Positions 6,562-13,827 of a stretch of DNA of 64,000 bases are shown piece by piece (positions within the stretch are counted from its first letter, which is position 1; each line of letters opens with the position of its first letter). Under the pieces are notes generated by a model that searched no databases, had not been told where the DNA came from, and saw nothing but the letters and a program-made list of their open reading frames with translations. Source of the DNA: Halapricum desulfuricans (GTDB lineage: Archaea > Halobacteriota > Halobacteria > Halobacteriales > Haloarculaceae); NCBI RefSeq assembly GCF_017094505.1, contig NZ_CP064787.1, positions 1,922,001-1,986,000 on the forward strand. Reading direction: 5' to 3'. The position numbers and the translations under genes are program-made.

Positions 6562-7776
6562 TCAACTGAAATAAACGGGCTTCAGTTGATCAATTGCTTC
6601 CTCATCTGAGACGGTATGACACCACGCTCCGGGCCGCCCCGGTGCGATACCCAGCGCGTTTTCGTAATCACCCGCTGGTTCAAGTGTCCCGCCCATCAAC
6701 ACAGGCCGTCCGTTCACCGGCTCGATTTTCAACTCGTGGAAGTGGCCCCAGTAGCCAACATCCCAGCCAGTATCGCCGTTCCTATCGATGCTCTCAAGCA
6801 GCCACGATTGCCACTTCTTCACACCGCTTGTCGTTCCGATATGTCCAAGACCGTCTTGGCCGTGTCGCATATAGCCACGGTGTCCACGCATTAGGAACTC
6901 CGTATGCGTATCAACGTGATTCGTTACGAATCGGACGTTATCCAGATCCGATTGCCGAAGCGCCAGATCAATTGCGTCGTACAGGAGATCGTCAGCGTTC
7001 GCCTCGTGAGACGCCCCACGCGCCCGGAGTTCGCCGTGGTTGCCGTGCTGACACACAACCTGTACCGCCGGGAACTCCTCGGCCAGAGAGCGAATCACGT
7101 CCACGTAGACCTCGCTCGCAAGCCGCACCTGTCCCCGAAGCCGCTGGTCGATGTAGTGCGGCTGTGATTCATAGATTGACTCATTCGTGACGTGATCACC
7201 ATTCATCAGCAGGTGAACAGTGTCAAAGGTGTAGCCGGCGTCTTCCAGCACCGCCTTCCAACTCAGGATATGATCTCGGTGCTGGAACACTCGCTCGGCC
7301 GCAATTTCCGAACTGAATGTCTCAATCACTTCGCCGTCCAACGCCACTTCGGTATCCTGATCGCCAAAGTGATCGTCAGTCCGGAACATTACCATATCTC
7401 GGTGGCCCGGACGGACAGGAAGTTCTGTATCGACTGGATCATAGGCCGCCAGCCGATCTCTAAGTTCGACTTCCAATTCGGATAGGAAATCGTTCGCGTC
7501 TTTCGTTATCGTCTGCTTCTGTACCGTGGGGATTCGCGTTCCCGGAGCCGTCGCGGTTCCCCCGTCAGTCACGACGGGTTTCTCCGCCTCGACTCTCTGG
7601 TAATCCCACACGCCGTTCTCTGAAGAGAACGTGATGGTTGAGTCACGACGTTCTGCACGCCGGAGCAGGTCATAGACACCACTCGTGCTTGCATAATTTA
7701 GAACATCGGCAATCTCCCGCGCCGTTGCGGGCATAGCCTCGACGGCTTTCTTCTGGTTTTTTGTAAGGTTTGTCAT
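6562..7776 (-). CDS. Calcineurin-like metallophosphoesterase with N-terminal winged helix
   Basis: The 404-residue protein begins with a winged-helix-like region (NQKKAVEAMPATAREIADVL, about 1-60). A phosphoesterase core follows with RTDDHFGD (131-139), MNGDHVTNE (192-199), QHGNHGELR (243-251) and a late GHFHE, the D-x-H / GD / GNH / GHxH metal ligands of the Mre11-type superfamily. It may be an Mre11/SbcD-like nuclease or a nucleotide phosphatase. The fused winged helix suggests it acts on or is targeted to DNA. One of the four repeated promoter modules (7837-7871) lies 60 nt upstream, so it heads its own transcript. Confidence 0.75.
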   Translation of the reverse strand: MTNLTKNQKKAVEAMPATAREIADVLNYASTSGVYDLLRRAERRDSTITFSSENGVWDYQRVEAEKPVVTDGGTATAPGTRIPTVQKQTITKDANDFLSELEVELRDRLAAYDPVDTELPVRPGHRDMVMFRTDDHFGDQDTEVALDGEVIETFSSEIAAERVFQHRDHILSWKAVLEDAGYTFDTVHLLMNGDHVTNESIYESQPHYIDQRLRGQVRLASEVYVDVIRSLAEEFPAVQVVCQHGNHGELRARGASHEANADDLLYDAIDLALRQSDLDNVRFVTNHVDTHTEFLMRGHRGYMRHGQDGLGHIGTTSGVKKWQSWLLESIDRNGDTGWDVGYWGHFHELKIEPVNGRPVLMGGTLEPAGDYENALGIAPGRPGAWCHTVSDEEAIDQLKPVYFS

Positions 7777-7836
7777 TTATATCGGTAGATAGGTCTGGTT
7801 GGCAACAGGATGGAGAAAAGACGGCAGTTCTACCTT

Positions 7837-7871
7837 CTTCCCCCCATCTTATTCTCAAGTAACTACTTAAG
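7837..7871 (-). promoter_or_regulatory. Repeated promoter module, copy 1
   Basis: In minus orientation this is CTTAAG, 8 nt, then TGAGAATAAGATGGGGGG and AAG. The TATA-like box lies about 27 nt before the G-run, the usual distance from an archaeal TATA box to the transcription start. The same layout with the same 8-nt gap occurs at 12408, 12990 and 25689. It would drive the phosphoesterase gene. A leader of about 60 nt with a CCAACC unit follows. Confidence 0.65.
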
Positions 7872-7872
7872 T

Positions 7873-9090
7873 CTACCTGTTCGTGTCAGACGCTTGAGCG
7901 TCAATCCAGATTTGGCACCCGTCGTGAACACAGAAGTCGTCTGCGCCGTGCCAAATCTTCTCACACGAGACGGCTTTGTAGCCCCGCGAAATATATTCGT
8001 CAATCCGCTTCCGGGTGTATTCCTCATCGAACCCCGGCGTGTCTCTGAAGAAGTCAACCATCGTTTCGATGGGGACGTTCTTCTCGATCATCTCTGTTAT
8101 CGCCTTCATCTCCATCAAGTGTGACGCGGCCCGTTGCTTGAAGGCGTCTTCTCTCTCGATAAACGCCAGGACACACGGCCGGTCACTCAAGACGAACGGT
8201 AGGTCCTCGACTCCGATAGCGTCATTGGCTACCTCTTCATACTCCTCGATACGGGCCACATTGACAGTCGATCCGGCCCCCATATTTTGAGCCGCCATCG
8301 GGGCATTCCGGACTCGCTGTGTTAATACCTCACCCGCTTTTTCATTTGGCGTTGCCCACATTGCGTCAGTTACCGGCCGCCTGGAACGGGTTAACTCGAT
8401 ATATTCGGCCGGGCCGATCTCGGCTAACTCCGCCAGCGTGACCGGAACGCAGAAGCGGTCTTCTCCAAATGATTCGGTCGCGCCGAGATGTTTCGTATTC
8501 GGCACGCGTCGGAGTTGCCCAAGGTTAACCGACGACACGTCGATCCATTCATCAAGATCGTCTAAGCCGGTTGCGTCCTTGAGGTACTCGACAACGGAAT
8601 CAGCATACGACGCCATTCCATTTTGGAACTGTTCGAACGTCCCATTCGATTCCGATACGGGCGGGAACGTCAAATCCAAATGAACGCCCTTATGCCCGGA
8701 CAAGACTGCTTGCCAGGATTCAGCCACGCCTAACCGAAGCAGTAACTGTGCTACTTTCCGAGTCCGGACAAGTAGACGGCTCATATCTCTCGCCCACGCC
8801 TCAGCACGCTTCTCGCCCCCACGGTATTCTCCATCGTCCGGAACGTCGAAGTCGAAGAATAACCGATCAACCTGTGGAATCGCGTTCTCTTTCGTGTGTC
8901 CATTCGGGAACGAATACGTCGAGATGAACGGCCAGTTGTTCGGGTCATTTTCAGTAGCCAAGACTAACTCGATTGTCTCCGGAATCGATGTGACCCACAT
9001 CTGGTATTTCGTTGCCCGTCGTGGATATGTTGAAGCCCACGCCCGGAGCGCGTCTTCAACTGATTCTCTGGGTGCAACTTGTTCTGTCAT
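7873..9090 (-). CDS. Archaeo-eukaryotic DNA primase (PriS-like) with C-terminal Cys cluster
   Basis: The 405-residue protein has the AEP primase signature in order: LFFDFDVP (catalytic D80, D82), LSGHKGVHL (131-137, the sGxKGxHL nucleotide motif), D184, and RRVPNTKH (194-201). A C-terminal region with C-x-WHGADDFCVHDGC could bind a metal or Fe-S cluster, as PriCT/PriL-like domains do. It would synthesise primers for the viral PolB. It sits directly after the AAA+ ATPase gene with a 4-nt gap, a typical primase-helicase pairing. Confidence 0.85.
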   Translation of the reverse strand: MTEQVAPRESVEDALRAWASTYPRRATKYQMWVTSIPETIELVLATENDPNNWPFISTYSFPNGHTKENAIPQVDRLFFDFDVPDDGEYRGGEKRAEAWARDMSRLLVRTRKVAQLLLRLGVAESWQAVLSGHKGVHLDLTFPPVSESNGTFEQFQNGMASYADSVVEYLKDATGLDDLDEWIDVSSVNLGQLRRVPNTKHLGATESFGEDRFCVPVTLAELAEIGPAEYIELTRSRRPVTDAMWATPNEKAGEVLTQRVRNAPMAAQNMGAGSTVNVARIEEYEEVANDAIGVEDLPFVLSDRPCVLAFIEREDAFKQRAASHLMEMKAITEMIEKNVPIETMVDFFRDTPGFDEEYTRKRIDEYISRGYKAVSCEKIWHGADDFCVHDGCQIWIDAQASDTNR

Positions 9091-9094
9091 TCCA

Positions 9095-10600
9095 TCAGTC
9101 TGCTAAGGTCCCTTGTGTCTGTGCTTCAGCTTCCGGCTGATCGTCGTTATCTGATTCGTCAGACCCGTTCCCGAAGAACGGTTCATCATCGAAGATTTCA
9201 GCCACGTCTTCGGTCGCCTCATTGACCGCTTCCTGTAGGCTGTTATCCTCAGTAATGTCCACCTCTTCTCCCGTGTACGGGTCAATAGCGAACAGACCGT
9301 TCCCCTCACAGTACCGCTCAACGTATGCGTCGGCTACCTCTTCCGGGATACCGGGTACCTTATAGATCCCATCAGCCGCCGCTTCAACGATCTCGTCATA
9401 ATCAAGCCCGACTTTGTGGGTTGTGATCGACGCGAACTCCGAGAGCGTATAGGTGTAGGACGTACCACCATCACTGGCAATCCGAATGTACCCACGATCC
9501 AACATCGAATCGATGGACCGCTTCACGTCTTTCGACTGAATATTGTATCCAGCCGCTCGAAGATCCTGCTGAATATCACGCTTGGTCGGCGTGTCATTCG
9601 ACTCACGGAGATACCGAAGAATCGCCTGGTCCTCGTCGGTCAGGTTCAGCGCCGACATAACCATATTCTCGCCCAGAATCTTCATCGTGTACCATACGTC
9701 ATTCGGCGTCGTCAGCATTTTCAGCCCACGGCCGGTGTCCACAGTGAACCGGTTAACGTGCCTGATCAGCGTGACCGTCTCGATGAATCCAAGGAGTTTG
9801 TCACCGTCGAAGCGCGCCTCTGCGAACTCTGTGGGTAACGGCTTCTGCTCAATGATGTTCAGCGAAGCCGGGTTCACGATCTTGTTATTCGGGTGTTCGT
9901 GGAACTGGTCTACTGGAATCGATCCCATATACTCCCTAATCCGCGCGGCGTCAACCGGAGAGATGTTCCGCTCTACCCGGTCGGCGTGTTCCAGTGCCTT
10001 CCGCCGCAGGATCTCTTCAGTCTGGCTCTTCGTCCCGTCTACGCCCTTCATAAAGGCACGCTTCTGGAACTCCGGCCAGTCGTTCAGATCGAAGTTACGG
10101 TTATCCGTCGCAATCGTAGCGAACGTGGTCCGGGGACAGTACAGGATCTGTGTGTCAACGTCTCCTTCACCGTCCGGCCCGCCCGTCATATTCGTCTTCT
10201 TCCGCTCGGCGTCCTTGCCTTCGCCCCACGGCTTCGCAATCTTCTCAGTCTCTTCATCCATCCGGGCAAGGTCGCCCAGATAGTGAACGTCGTACTGATT
10301 CAGCCGCTCGGCGTCGTAATAGTTCGCCGTTTTCGAGTCAGATCCAGACGACCACTCATATGAATAGTCGTCGGGAAAGAGGGAAAGCGCGGCCTCGATG
10401 ACCATATCTTTCCCACCGCGAGAAATACCATAGAGGATAACTAAGCCACCACGGACAGCGGCAACGGTGACAGTTAGTACCGTGTCTTCTTCGCCAACAA
10501 GTCCGTGATCCTTCGCTAACTGGAGAAGTTCAAAGAAAGAAGGGGGTTGTTCAGTTTCGTCCGGATCAATCACAAGGTGTTCTACGATTTCTGCTTTCAT
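9095..10600 (-). CDS. AAA+ ATPase / putative replicative helicase with C-terminal winged helix
   Basis: From ATG 10600 the protein is 501 residues. It shows a Walker A-like ILYGISRGGKDM near residue 57, an aromatic/acid Walker B candidate VHYLGDLARMDEE, a sensor-like FATIATDNRNF, and a winged-helix region near residues 330-400 (PTKRDIQQDLRAAGYNIQ). The tail is strongly acidic. An in-frame ATG at 10621 exists, but the codons between are the CCAACC leader motif, so I place the start at 10600. It likely unwinds DNA or loads the primase. The exact helicase class cannot be fixed by eye. Confidence 0.65.
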   Translation of the reverse strand: MKAEIVEHLVIDPDETEQPPSFFELLQLAKDHGLVGEEDTVLTVTVAAVRGGLVILYGISRGGKDMVIEAALSLFPDDYSYEWSSGSDSKTANYYDAERLNQYDVHYLGDLARMDEETEKIAKPWGEGKDAERKKTNMTGGPDGEGDVDTQILYCPRTTFATIATDNRNFDLNDWPEFQKRAFMKGVDGTKSQTEEILRRKALEHADRVERNISPVDAARIREYMGSIPVDQFHEHPNNKIVNPASLNIIEQKPLPTEFAEARFDGDKLLGFIETVTLIRHVNRFTVDTGRGLKMLTTPNDVWYTMKILGENMVMSALNLTDEDQAILRYLRESNDTPTKRDIQQDLRAAGYNIQSKDVKRSIDSMLDRGYIRIASDGGTSYTYTLSEFASITTHKVGLDYDEIVEAAADGIYKVPGIPEEVADAYVERYCEGNGLFAIDPYTGEEVDITEDNSLQEAVNEATEDVAEIFDDEPFFGNGSDESDNDDQPEAEAQTQGTLAD

Positions 10601-10622
10601 TAGTTGGGTATGGTTGGTCAAT
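10601..10622 (-). promoter_or_regulatory. CCAACC leader of the AAA+ gene
   Basis: In minus orientation the bases before ATG 10600 read GACCAACCATACCCAACTA, the leader motif seen before many genes here. An upstream in-frame ATG overlaps the motif, and this decides the start in favour of 10600. Confidence 0.45.
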
Positions 10623-10705
10623 TCACTACGCGTTTCATCGCCTGTTTCAGTTGGTGTGCTATAGCGTAGGTGCCGATTTGATTACCGAGAAGAGAAGAAG
10701 CCTAC

Positions 10706-11017
10706 TTACTCGTCTACAAGCGCCGTCGCAATGGCGTCAATCATCTCGTCGTCAAGAACCTCAGTATGTTCCCGAATCACGGCCTTCACCTTCGGAACAG
10801 ACGGGCCGATCTCGACCATCTTCTTCCGGGCAATCCGCTCGACAAGTTCTCGCTCAACCATTTCCTGCACCGACCGCTGACCCTGCTGATAGACCTCATA
10901 CGGGTCGTCGTCGGCGTCAAGCGTGAACGTCGCAACCGAACCGACCGTCACCGGTTCGAATTGCGCTAACTGAACCTTGCGGTCGTAACTGATTTCCAGG
11001 GCGTCGAGTGTTGCCAT
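10706..11017 (-). CDS. Unknown protein (103 aa), possible recombination/ssDNA accessory
   Basis: The 103-residue protein starts LDALEISYDRKVQLAQFEPV with a beta-strand meander, then a long charged helical part (SVQEMVERELVERIARKKM) and a helical tail. The N-terminal pattern resembles a small family found next to ssDNA-binding or recombination genes in phages, but I cannot name it firmly. Its start overlaps the stop of the next gene (ATGA-like, 1 base), so both are co-translated. Confidence 0.5.
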   Translation of the reverse strand: MATLDALEISYDRKVQLAQFEPVTVGSVATFTLDADDDPYEVYQQGQRSVQEMVERELVERIARKKMVEIGPSVPKVKAVIREHTEVLDDEMIDAIATALVDE

Positions 11018-12009
11018 CAGGCCGCCACCTCATCGAGAACTACGTCTTCGCCGCCGAAGTCCTCGATCATCTCAGCAGTCAGATCGTTCCCATCGTCGGC
11101 AACGAGATCGTCGAGGAGCGTTGCTGCTCGGTCTCGATCATCAAAGCCGAGACTGTCACAGGTGCTAATGAAGTCAGCAATCGGTTCGGGAACTTTGACC
11201 GGAGCCTCGTCGCCCTCGGCCTCATTCTCGCCCGTCTCGTCGTCGCTGTCGGCTTCGACAAGGGGTGCCTGGGTCTTCTTATCCGTTGCGTTCTGGACAC
11301 GCACAGTCGCGCCCGTAGCGGTGTCTACGACGATGGGGTGGTGGTACTTGCGGTCACTCCGGTTGGACTCTTTCTTCACCTCGAAGAACGCAAACCGGCG
11401 ACCTTCCAGGTCCGGGCGCAGCACGTTGTCGGCACTGGTGTCGGCCAGCCATCCTTTGATGTACTCGTCTAACGGCGTATCGTCTTGGTCAATAACCATC
11501 TCTCGACCGGGCGTCGTCAGAATCTTCGCCAGAGTCTTCGACGCCGATTTCGGCCCGTAGTCAGGAGACCCGCTGTACCACATAACCACATCACCGATCT
11601 CCGCCGGCTCATCCTTATCGGGAACGACGGCCTCGACCAATTCGTACCGCTTCTCGGTCGTCCCGTAAGTCTTCATCAGATACTGGTTGGCGTCGTCGGC
11701 CGTCAGATCCTCGGCCTCTTCCGGCGACTGACCGACAACATCCTTCCACGGGAAGACTTTGTATCGGTTCTTGGTCGAATCATAGTAGAGACAGCCGTCC
11801 ACAAGTTCGACGTTCTCCCACGAAATGCCGAGTGACTGCCCATACTGGTTTTCGGTCCCGAAGACCTTCACCAGATCCCCCTCGATTGTCGCGTGGGGGA
11901 CCATCGTGACATTCTTGTTCGGCTGGAAGTCCGGGGCGCTCCCGGAGTCGTCGCTACCGCTGGTGTTCTCGTTGTCGTTGCTCGCGTATGCGCTGTAGTC
12001 GTAACTCAT
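11017..12009 (-). CDS. Large early protein (330 aa), unknown
   Basis: A low-complexity acidic N-terminus (SNDNENTSGSDDSGSAPDF) leads into a beta-rich domain (TMVPHATIEGDLVKVFG), then a central region with VMWYSGSPDYGPKSASKTLA. A second acidic linker precedes a helical C-terminus. Position in the replication block suggests a DNA-handling role such as ssDNA binding, but no motif shows it. A CCAACC leader lies immediately upstream. The two tRNA genes and promoter copy 2 are upstream on the same strand, so it may share their transcript. Confidence 0.55.
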   Translation of the reverse strand: MSYDYSAYASNDNENTSGSDDSGSAPDFQPNKNVTMVPHATIEGDLVKVFGTENQYGQSLGISWENVELVDGCLYYDSTKNRYKVFPWKDVVGQSPEEAEDLTADDANQYLMKTYGTTEKRYELVEAVVPDKDEPAEIGDVVMWYSGSPDYGPKSASKTLAKILTTPGREMVIDQDDTPLDEYIKGWLADTSADNVLRPDLEGRRFAFFEVKKESNRSDRKYHHPIVVDTATGATVRVQNATDKKTQAPLVEADSDDETGENEAEGDEAPVKVPEPIADFISTCDSLGFDDRDRAATLLDDLVADDGNDLTAEMIEDFGGEDVVLDEVAA

Positions 12010-12030
12010 TGTTGAGTCTGGTTGGGTTCG
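12010..12030 (-). promoter_or_regulatory. CCAACC leader
   Basis: In minus orientation the start of the 330-aa gene is preceded by CGAACCCAACCAGACTCAAC and A. One full CCAACC unit and a degenerate second unit lie within 20 nt of the ATG. Confidence 0.4.
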
Positions 12031-12096
12031 CTAAGTTTGTCGCTCGATACTGCTCTCGGTGGGGCTGTTACTATGTGTGTGTTGAGTCACCCCGAA

Positions 12097-12169
12097 TCGG
12101 AACCGCCGGATTTGCACCGGCAACAGCGCGATCTACAGTCGCGTTCCCTGCTGAATGGGATTGGTTCCG
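12097..12169 (-). tRNA. tRNA-Tyr (anticodon GUA)
   Basis: A full cloverleaf can be drawn: acceptor CGGAACC/GGTTCCG, D-stem TCCC/GGGA, anticodon arm CGCGA-CTGTAGA-TCGCG with anticodon GTA, T-arm GCCGG-TGCAAAT-CCGGC, and discriminator A. The C1-G72 first pair is the identity feature of archaeal tRNA-Tyr. The T-loop TGCAAAT is a little unusual. It lies inside the provirus, not at its edge, so it is virus-carried and not an attachment site. It is probably co-transcribed with tRNA-Asn from promoter copy 2. Confidence 0.85.
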
Positions 12170-12279
12170 TCTCAGCCCGGGTGTAAGCCGGGCTGTCTCT
12201 GGTGGGAGAAACCTATATAGCGTAGTACCTTGCCAGCGGCTTGCAGTCAGTTAGAAGTTCCCGCCCCTCTCAGACGGGA

Positions 12280-12352
12280 CGCTACGAGAAGGACTCGAAC
12301 CTTCAGCCTCTCGGTTAACAGCCGAGCGCACTACCAATTGTGCTATCGCAGC
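12280..12352 (-). tRNA. tRNA-Asn (anticodon GUU)
   Basis: The cloverleaf is complete: acceptor GCTGCGA/TCGTAGC (one G-U pair), D-stem GCAC/GTGC, anticodon arm CTCGG-CTGTTAA-CCGAG with anticodon GTT, T-arm GAAGG-TTCGAGT-CCTTC, and discriminator G. A GC-rich inverted repeat follows at 12260-12278 and may be a processing or termination hairpin. It is carried within the virus and lies about 55 nt downstream of the repeated promoter module. Confidence 0.88.
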
Positions 12353-12407
12353 AAAATGATTGAGGTATCAAGGGGAAAACCACAGCCCCACCGAGCCGTC
12401 TTTCTTT

Positions 12408-12441
12408 CTCCCCCATCTTATTCTCACGGGGGGTTATAAAG
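12408..12441 (-). promoter_or_regulatory. Repeated promoter module, copy 2 (tRNA promoter)
   Basis: In minus orientation: TTTATA, 8 nt, then TGAGAATAAGATGGGGG and AG. The TATA box is a near-consensus archaeal one. It is placed to transcribe tRNA-Asn, tRNA-Tyr and possibly the replication genes beyond. Same layout as the copies at 7837, 12990 and 25689. Confidence 0.7.
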
Positions 12442-12467
12442 ATACCGGAACACAGAGTAGCATACCT

Positions 12468-12977
12468 CTACCGGCCGAACTCAGTGCGGAAGTAGTCTTG
12501 ATCGTATTTTGGGTCCCCGCTTGAAGCAGTATGCTTCCGGATCTCATCAACGTAGCCCATCAACTCGATGAATCCATCTTCATCTGAATGCTTTCCTAAC
12601 TCAAGCCCCGGTAGCAAGTGCTTCAACAGGACCTCAACCGGCTCGCTCCGGGCTATCACATAGGGTCGAACTAACTTCAACAACGCGTGAACGTCGTCTC
12701 GCCGGCTAATGTCAAGCCGATACGTGGTTTCAGTTTCCCGGAGCCGTGGCCGAATCCCGTGCGTCTCGCAAAATTCATCGAGAAACCCCAGAACACCCGG
12801 ATCTGTATTGGTCACGTATATAGTCGGGACTATCCGGTATCCAACTGCCGCGTCTGAGACTTTCCTCACCTGAATTTGAATGTTCGAACCGAAGTCGATC
12901 ACCGCCGCTACGTAAGGGTACTTCCACGATTCATCTGGTCTATCAATGTCGTCTGTCGTTGTCACTATTATTGTCAT
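12468..12977 (-). CDS. LAGLIDADG-like protein, catalytic residue apparently lost
   Basis: The 169-residue protein (ATG 12977; a GTG two codons earlier is possible) has YVAAVIDFGSNIQIQV. This aligns with the LAGLIDADG helix and first strand of homing endonucleases, followed by GYRIVPTIYVTNTDPGVLGF and a second alpha/beta half. At the position of the catalytic acid the sequence has Gly in place of Asp, so cleavage is doubtful. Such proteins can persist as DNA-binding repressors. It lies on the far side of promoter copy 2 from the tRNAs and is divergent from promoter copy 3. Confidence 0.5.
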   Translation of the reverse strand: MTIIVTTTDDIDRPDESWKYPYVAAVIDFGSNIQIQVRKVSDAAVGYRIVPTIYVTNTDPGVLGFLDEFCETHGIRPRLRETETTYRLDISRRDDVHALLKLVRPYVIARSEPVEVLLKHLLPGLELGKHSDEDGFIELMGYVDEIRKHTASSGDPKYDQDYFRTEFGR

Positions 12978-12989
12978 TGTCACCGATAC

Positions 12990-13026
12990 CTTTAAGTATT
13001 CCTATGAGAATAAGATGGGGGGAAGA
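12990..13026 (+). promoter_or_regulatory. Repeated promoter module, copy 3 (rightward)
   Basis: Plus strand: TTTAAG, 8 nt, then TGAGAATAAGATGGGGGG and AAG. It is the only plus-strand copy. It points at the 13304 and 13828 genes across the iteron region and lies just outside the divergent 12977 start. Keeping the same 8-nt gap in the opposite orientation argues for a functional promoter and not local duplication. Confidence 0.65.
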
Positions 13027-13090
13027 GAAACTACGGGAATCCACTATAGGAAACCCGATTCGGAACCCTGTTTGGATCAGGATATTCTAT

Positions 13091-13139
13091 CTGGACAATC
13101 AAGTTATTGCCCAATTCGGTACTCCAGAATAGGGAATCC
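13091..13139 (+). repeat. Duplicated non-coding element, left part, copy A
   Basis: This stretch opens CTGGACAATCAAGTTATTGC and closes on TCCAG. It matches 24286-24333 with only a few changes. CTGGA and TCCAG can pair, with a smaller CAAT/ATTG hairpin inside, in both copies. The right part of the element is at 13232-13270. Confidence 0.6.
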
Positions 13140-13152
13140 GGTATTAGACTAT

Positions 13153-13210
13153 CTGTATAGGATATACTATATTCTATAGGATATACTATACTCTGTATAG
13201 GATATACCGT
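13153..13210 (+). repeat. Three iterons of an inverted repeat GTATA-GGA-TATAC
   Basis: The 13-mer GTATAGGATATAC occurs at 13155-13167 and 13195-13207, with CTATAGGATATAC between them at 13174-13186. Each full copy is a 5-bp inverted repeat with a 3-nt spacer, and the centres lie 19-21 nt apart, about two helical turns. A separate palindrome GTACCGGTAC follows at 13216. This is typical of a cooperative operator or a replication iteron array. It lies between promoter copy 3 and the 13304 gene. Confidence 0.6.
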
Positions 13211-13231
13211 ATCCAGTACCGGTACCCCATC

Positions 13232-13270
13232 ACTATCCTATCCCCCCTATAGTCCCCCCTTTCCTTTCTC
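13232..13270 (+). repeat. Duplicated non-coding element, right part, copy A
   Basis: A pyrimidine-rich stretch containing CCTATCCCCCCTATAGTCCC and then CCCTTTCCTTT, nearly identical to 24338-24376. In copy A the two parts are separated by the iteron array; in copy B they are almost adjacent. Confidence 0.55.
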
Positions 13271-13303
13271 TTCCCCTTTGCGGTCGATCTGATGTGAATA
13301 GAT

Positions 13304-13825
13304 ATGCCATACGACGAATCTCAACCAGAACCATCTACTGAACCTGATACACCGAATCACACCAAGTTCTACGGTGCTGATTCATCTGCGAATTACGATG
13401 GATTTCGCCGACACGACGATACCGAATCATTTACCGAATACTACAGCCGACTTGCGATTCTCAACTCCGGCATTTGGACCGGACACTGGTCGGACAAGAA
13501 GGCTCTCCGACGAGCCGATAACCTCGCAATCTTCGACGGCATTGCCTCGTCGCTCGAATTGAGTCCACACCAGAAAATCATTGGTCGGGATCAATTTGAC
13601 ACGCTGAATCTCCGTGACCTTTCATCTCCCAACGGGATCGACGCGACCCTGGTTGCGATTATGGTTGCGGCGATTGCCTGCCGACCTGACGGCCGGATCT
13701 ACCACCCGAGCCGTGGGGCGGAGACAAACGATACGCTCTTTGTCGAACTTATTGACGAACTTGGCTACCGGCCAGGAGTCGTCTACAGTTGCTACGAAAA
13801 GGTTCTCAACCGGGTGAACTTCTGA
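13304..13825 (+). CDS. Cyclin-like protein resembling haloarchaeal RNA polymerase epsilon
   Basis: The 173-residue protein has a disordered acidic N-terminus. A helical domain follows: RRADNLAIFDGIASSLELSP, HQKIIGRDQFDTLNLRDL, and a hydrophobic helix IDATLVAIMVAAIACR. This resembles the helical region of haloarchaeal RNA polymerase subunit epsilon and, more distantly, a TFB cyclin repeat. It probably acts in transcription, but the match is a pattern judgement. It is the first gene of the plus-strand island and overlaps nothing, 3 nt before the nuclease gene. Together with the zinc-ribbon gene at 5919 it could rebuild a split TFB-like factor (inference). Confidence 0.45.
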   Translation: MPYDESQPEPSTEPDTPNHTKFYGADSSANYDGFRRHDDTESFTEYYSRLAILNSGIWTGHWSDKKALRRADNLAIFDGIASSLELSPHQKIIGRDQFDTLNLRDLSSPNGIDATLVAIMVAAIACRPDGRIYHPSRGAETNDTLFVELIDELGYRPGVVYSCYEKVLNRVNF

Positions 13826-13827
13826 CA

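Noticed and set aside
9103-9321. Second small gene overlapping the AAA+ ATPase C-terminus
   Set aside because: Shadow frame with basic composition and no packing signals.
12240-12279. Intrinsic terminator after tRNA-Asn
   Set aside because: A GC hairpin exists but no T-run follows and the tRNA-Tyr gene lies downstream, so processing is as likely; not listed as a terminator.
13015-13179. Leaderless ORF beginning at the ATG inside the promoter module (ATGGGGGG)
   Set aside because: The corresponding frame stops after five codons in copy 1 and runs through tRNA genes in copy 2, so it is not conserved among the four copies.
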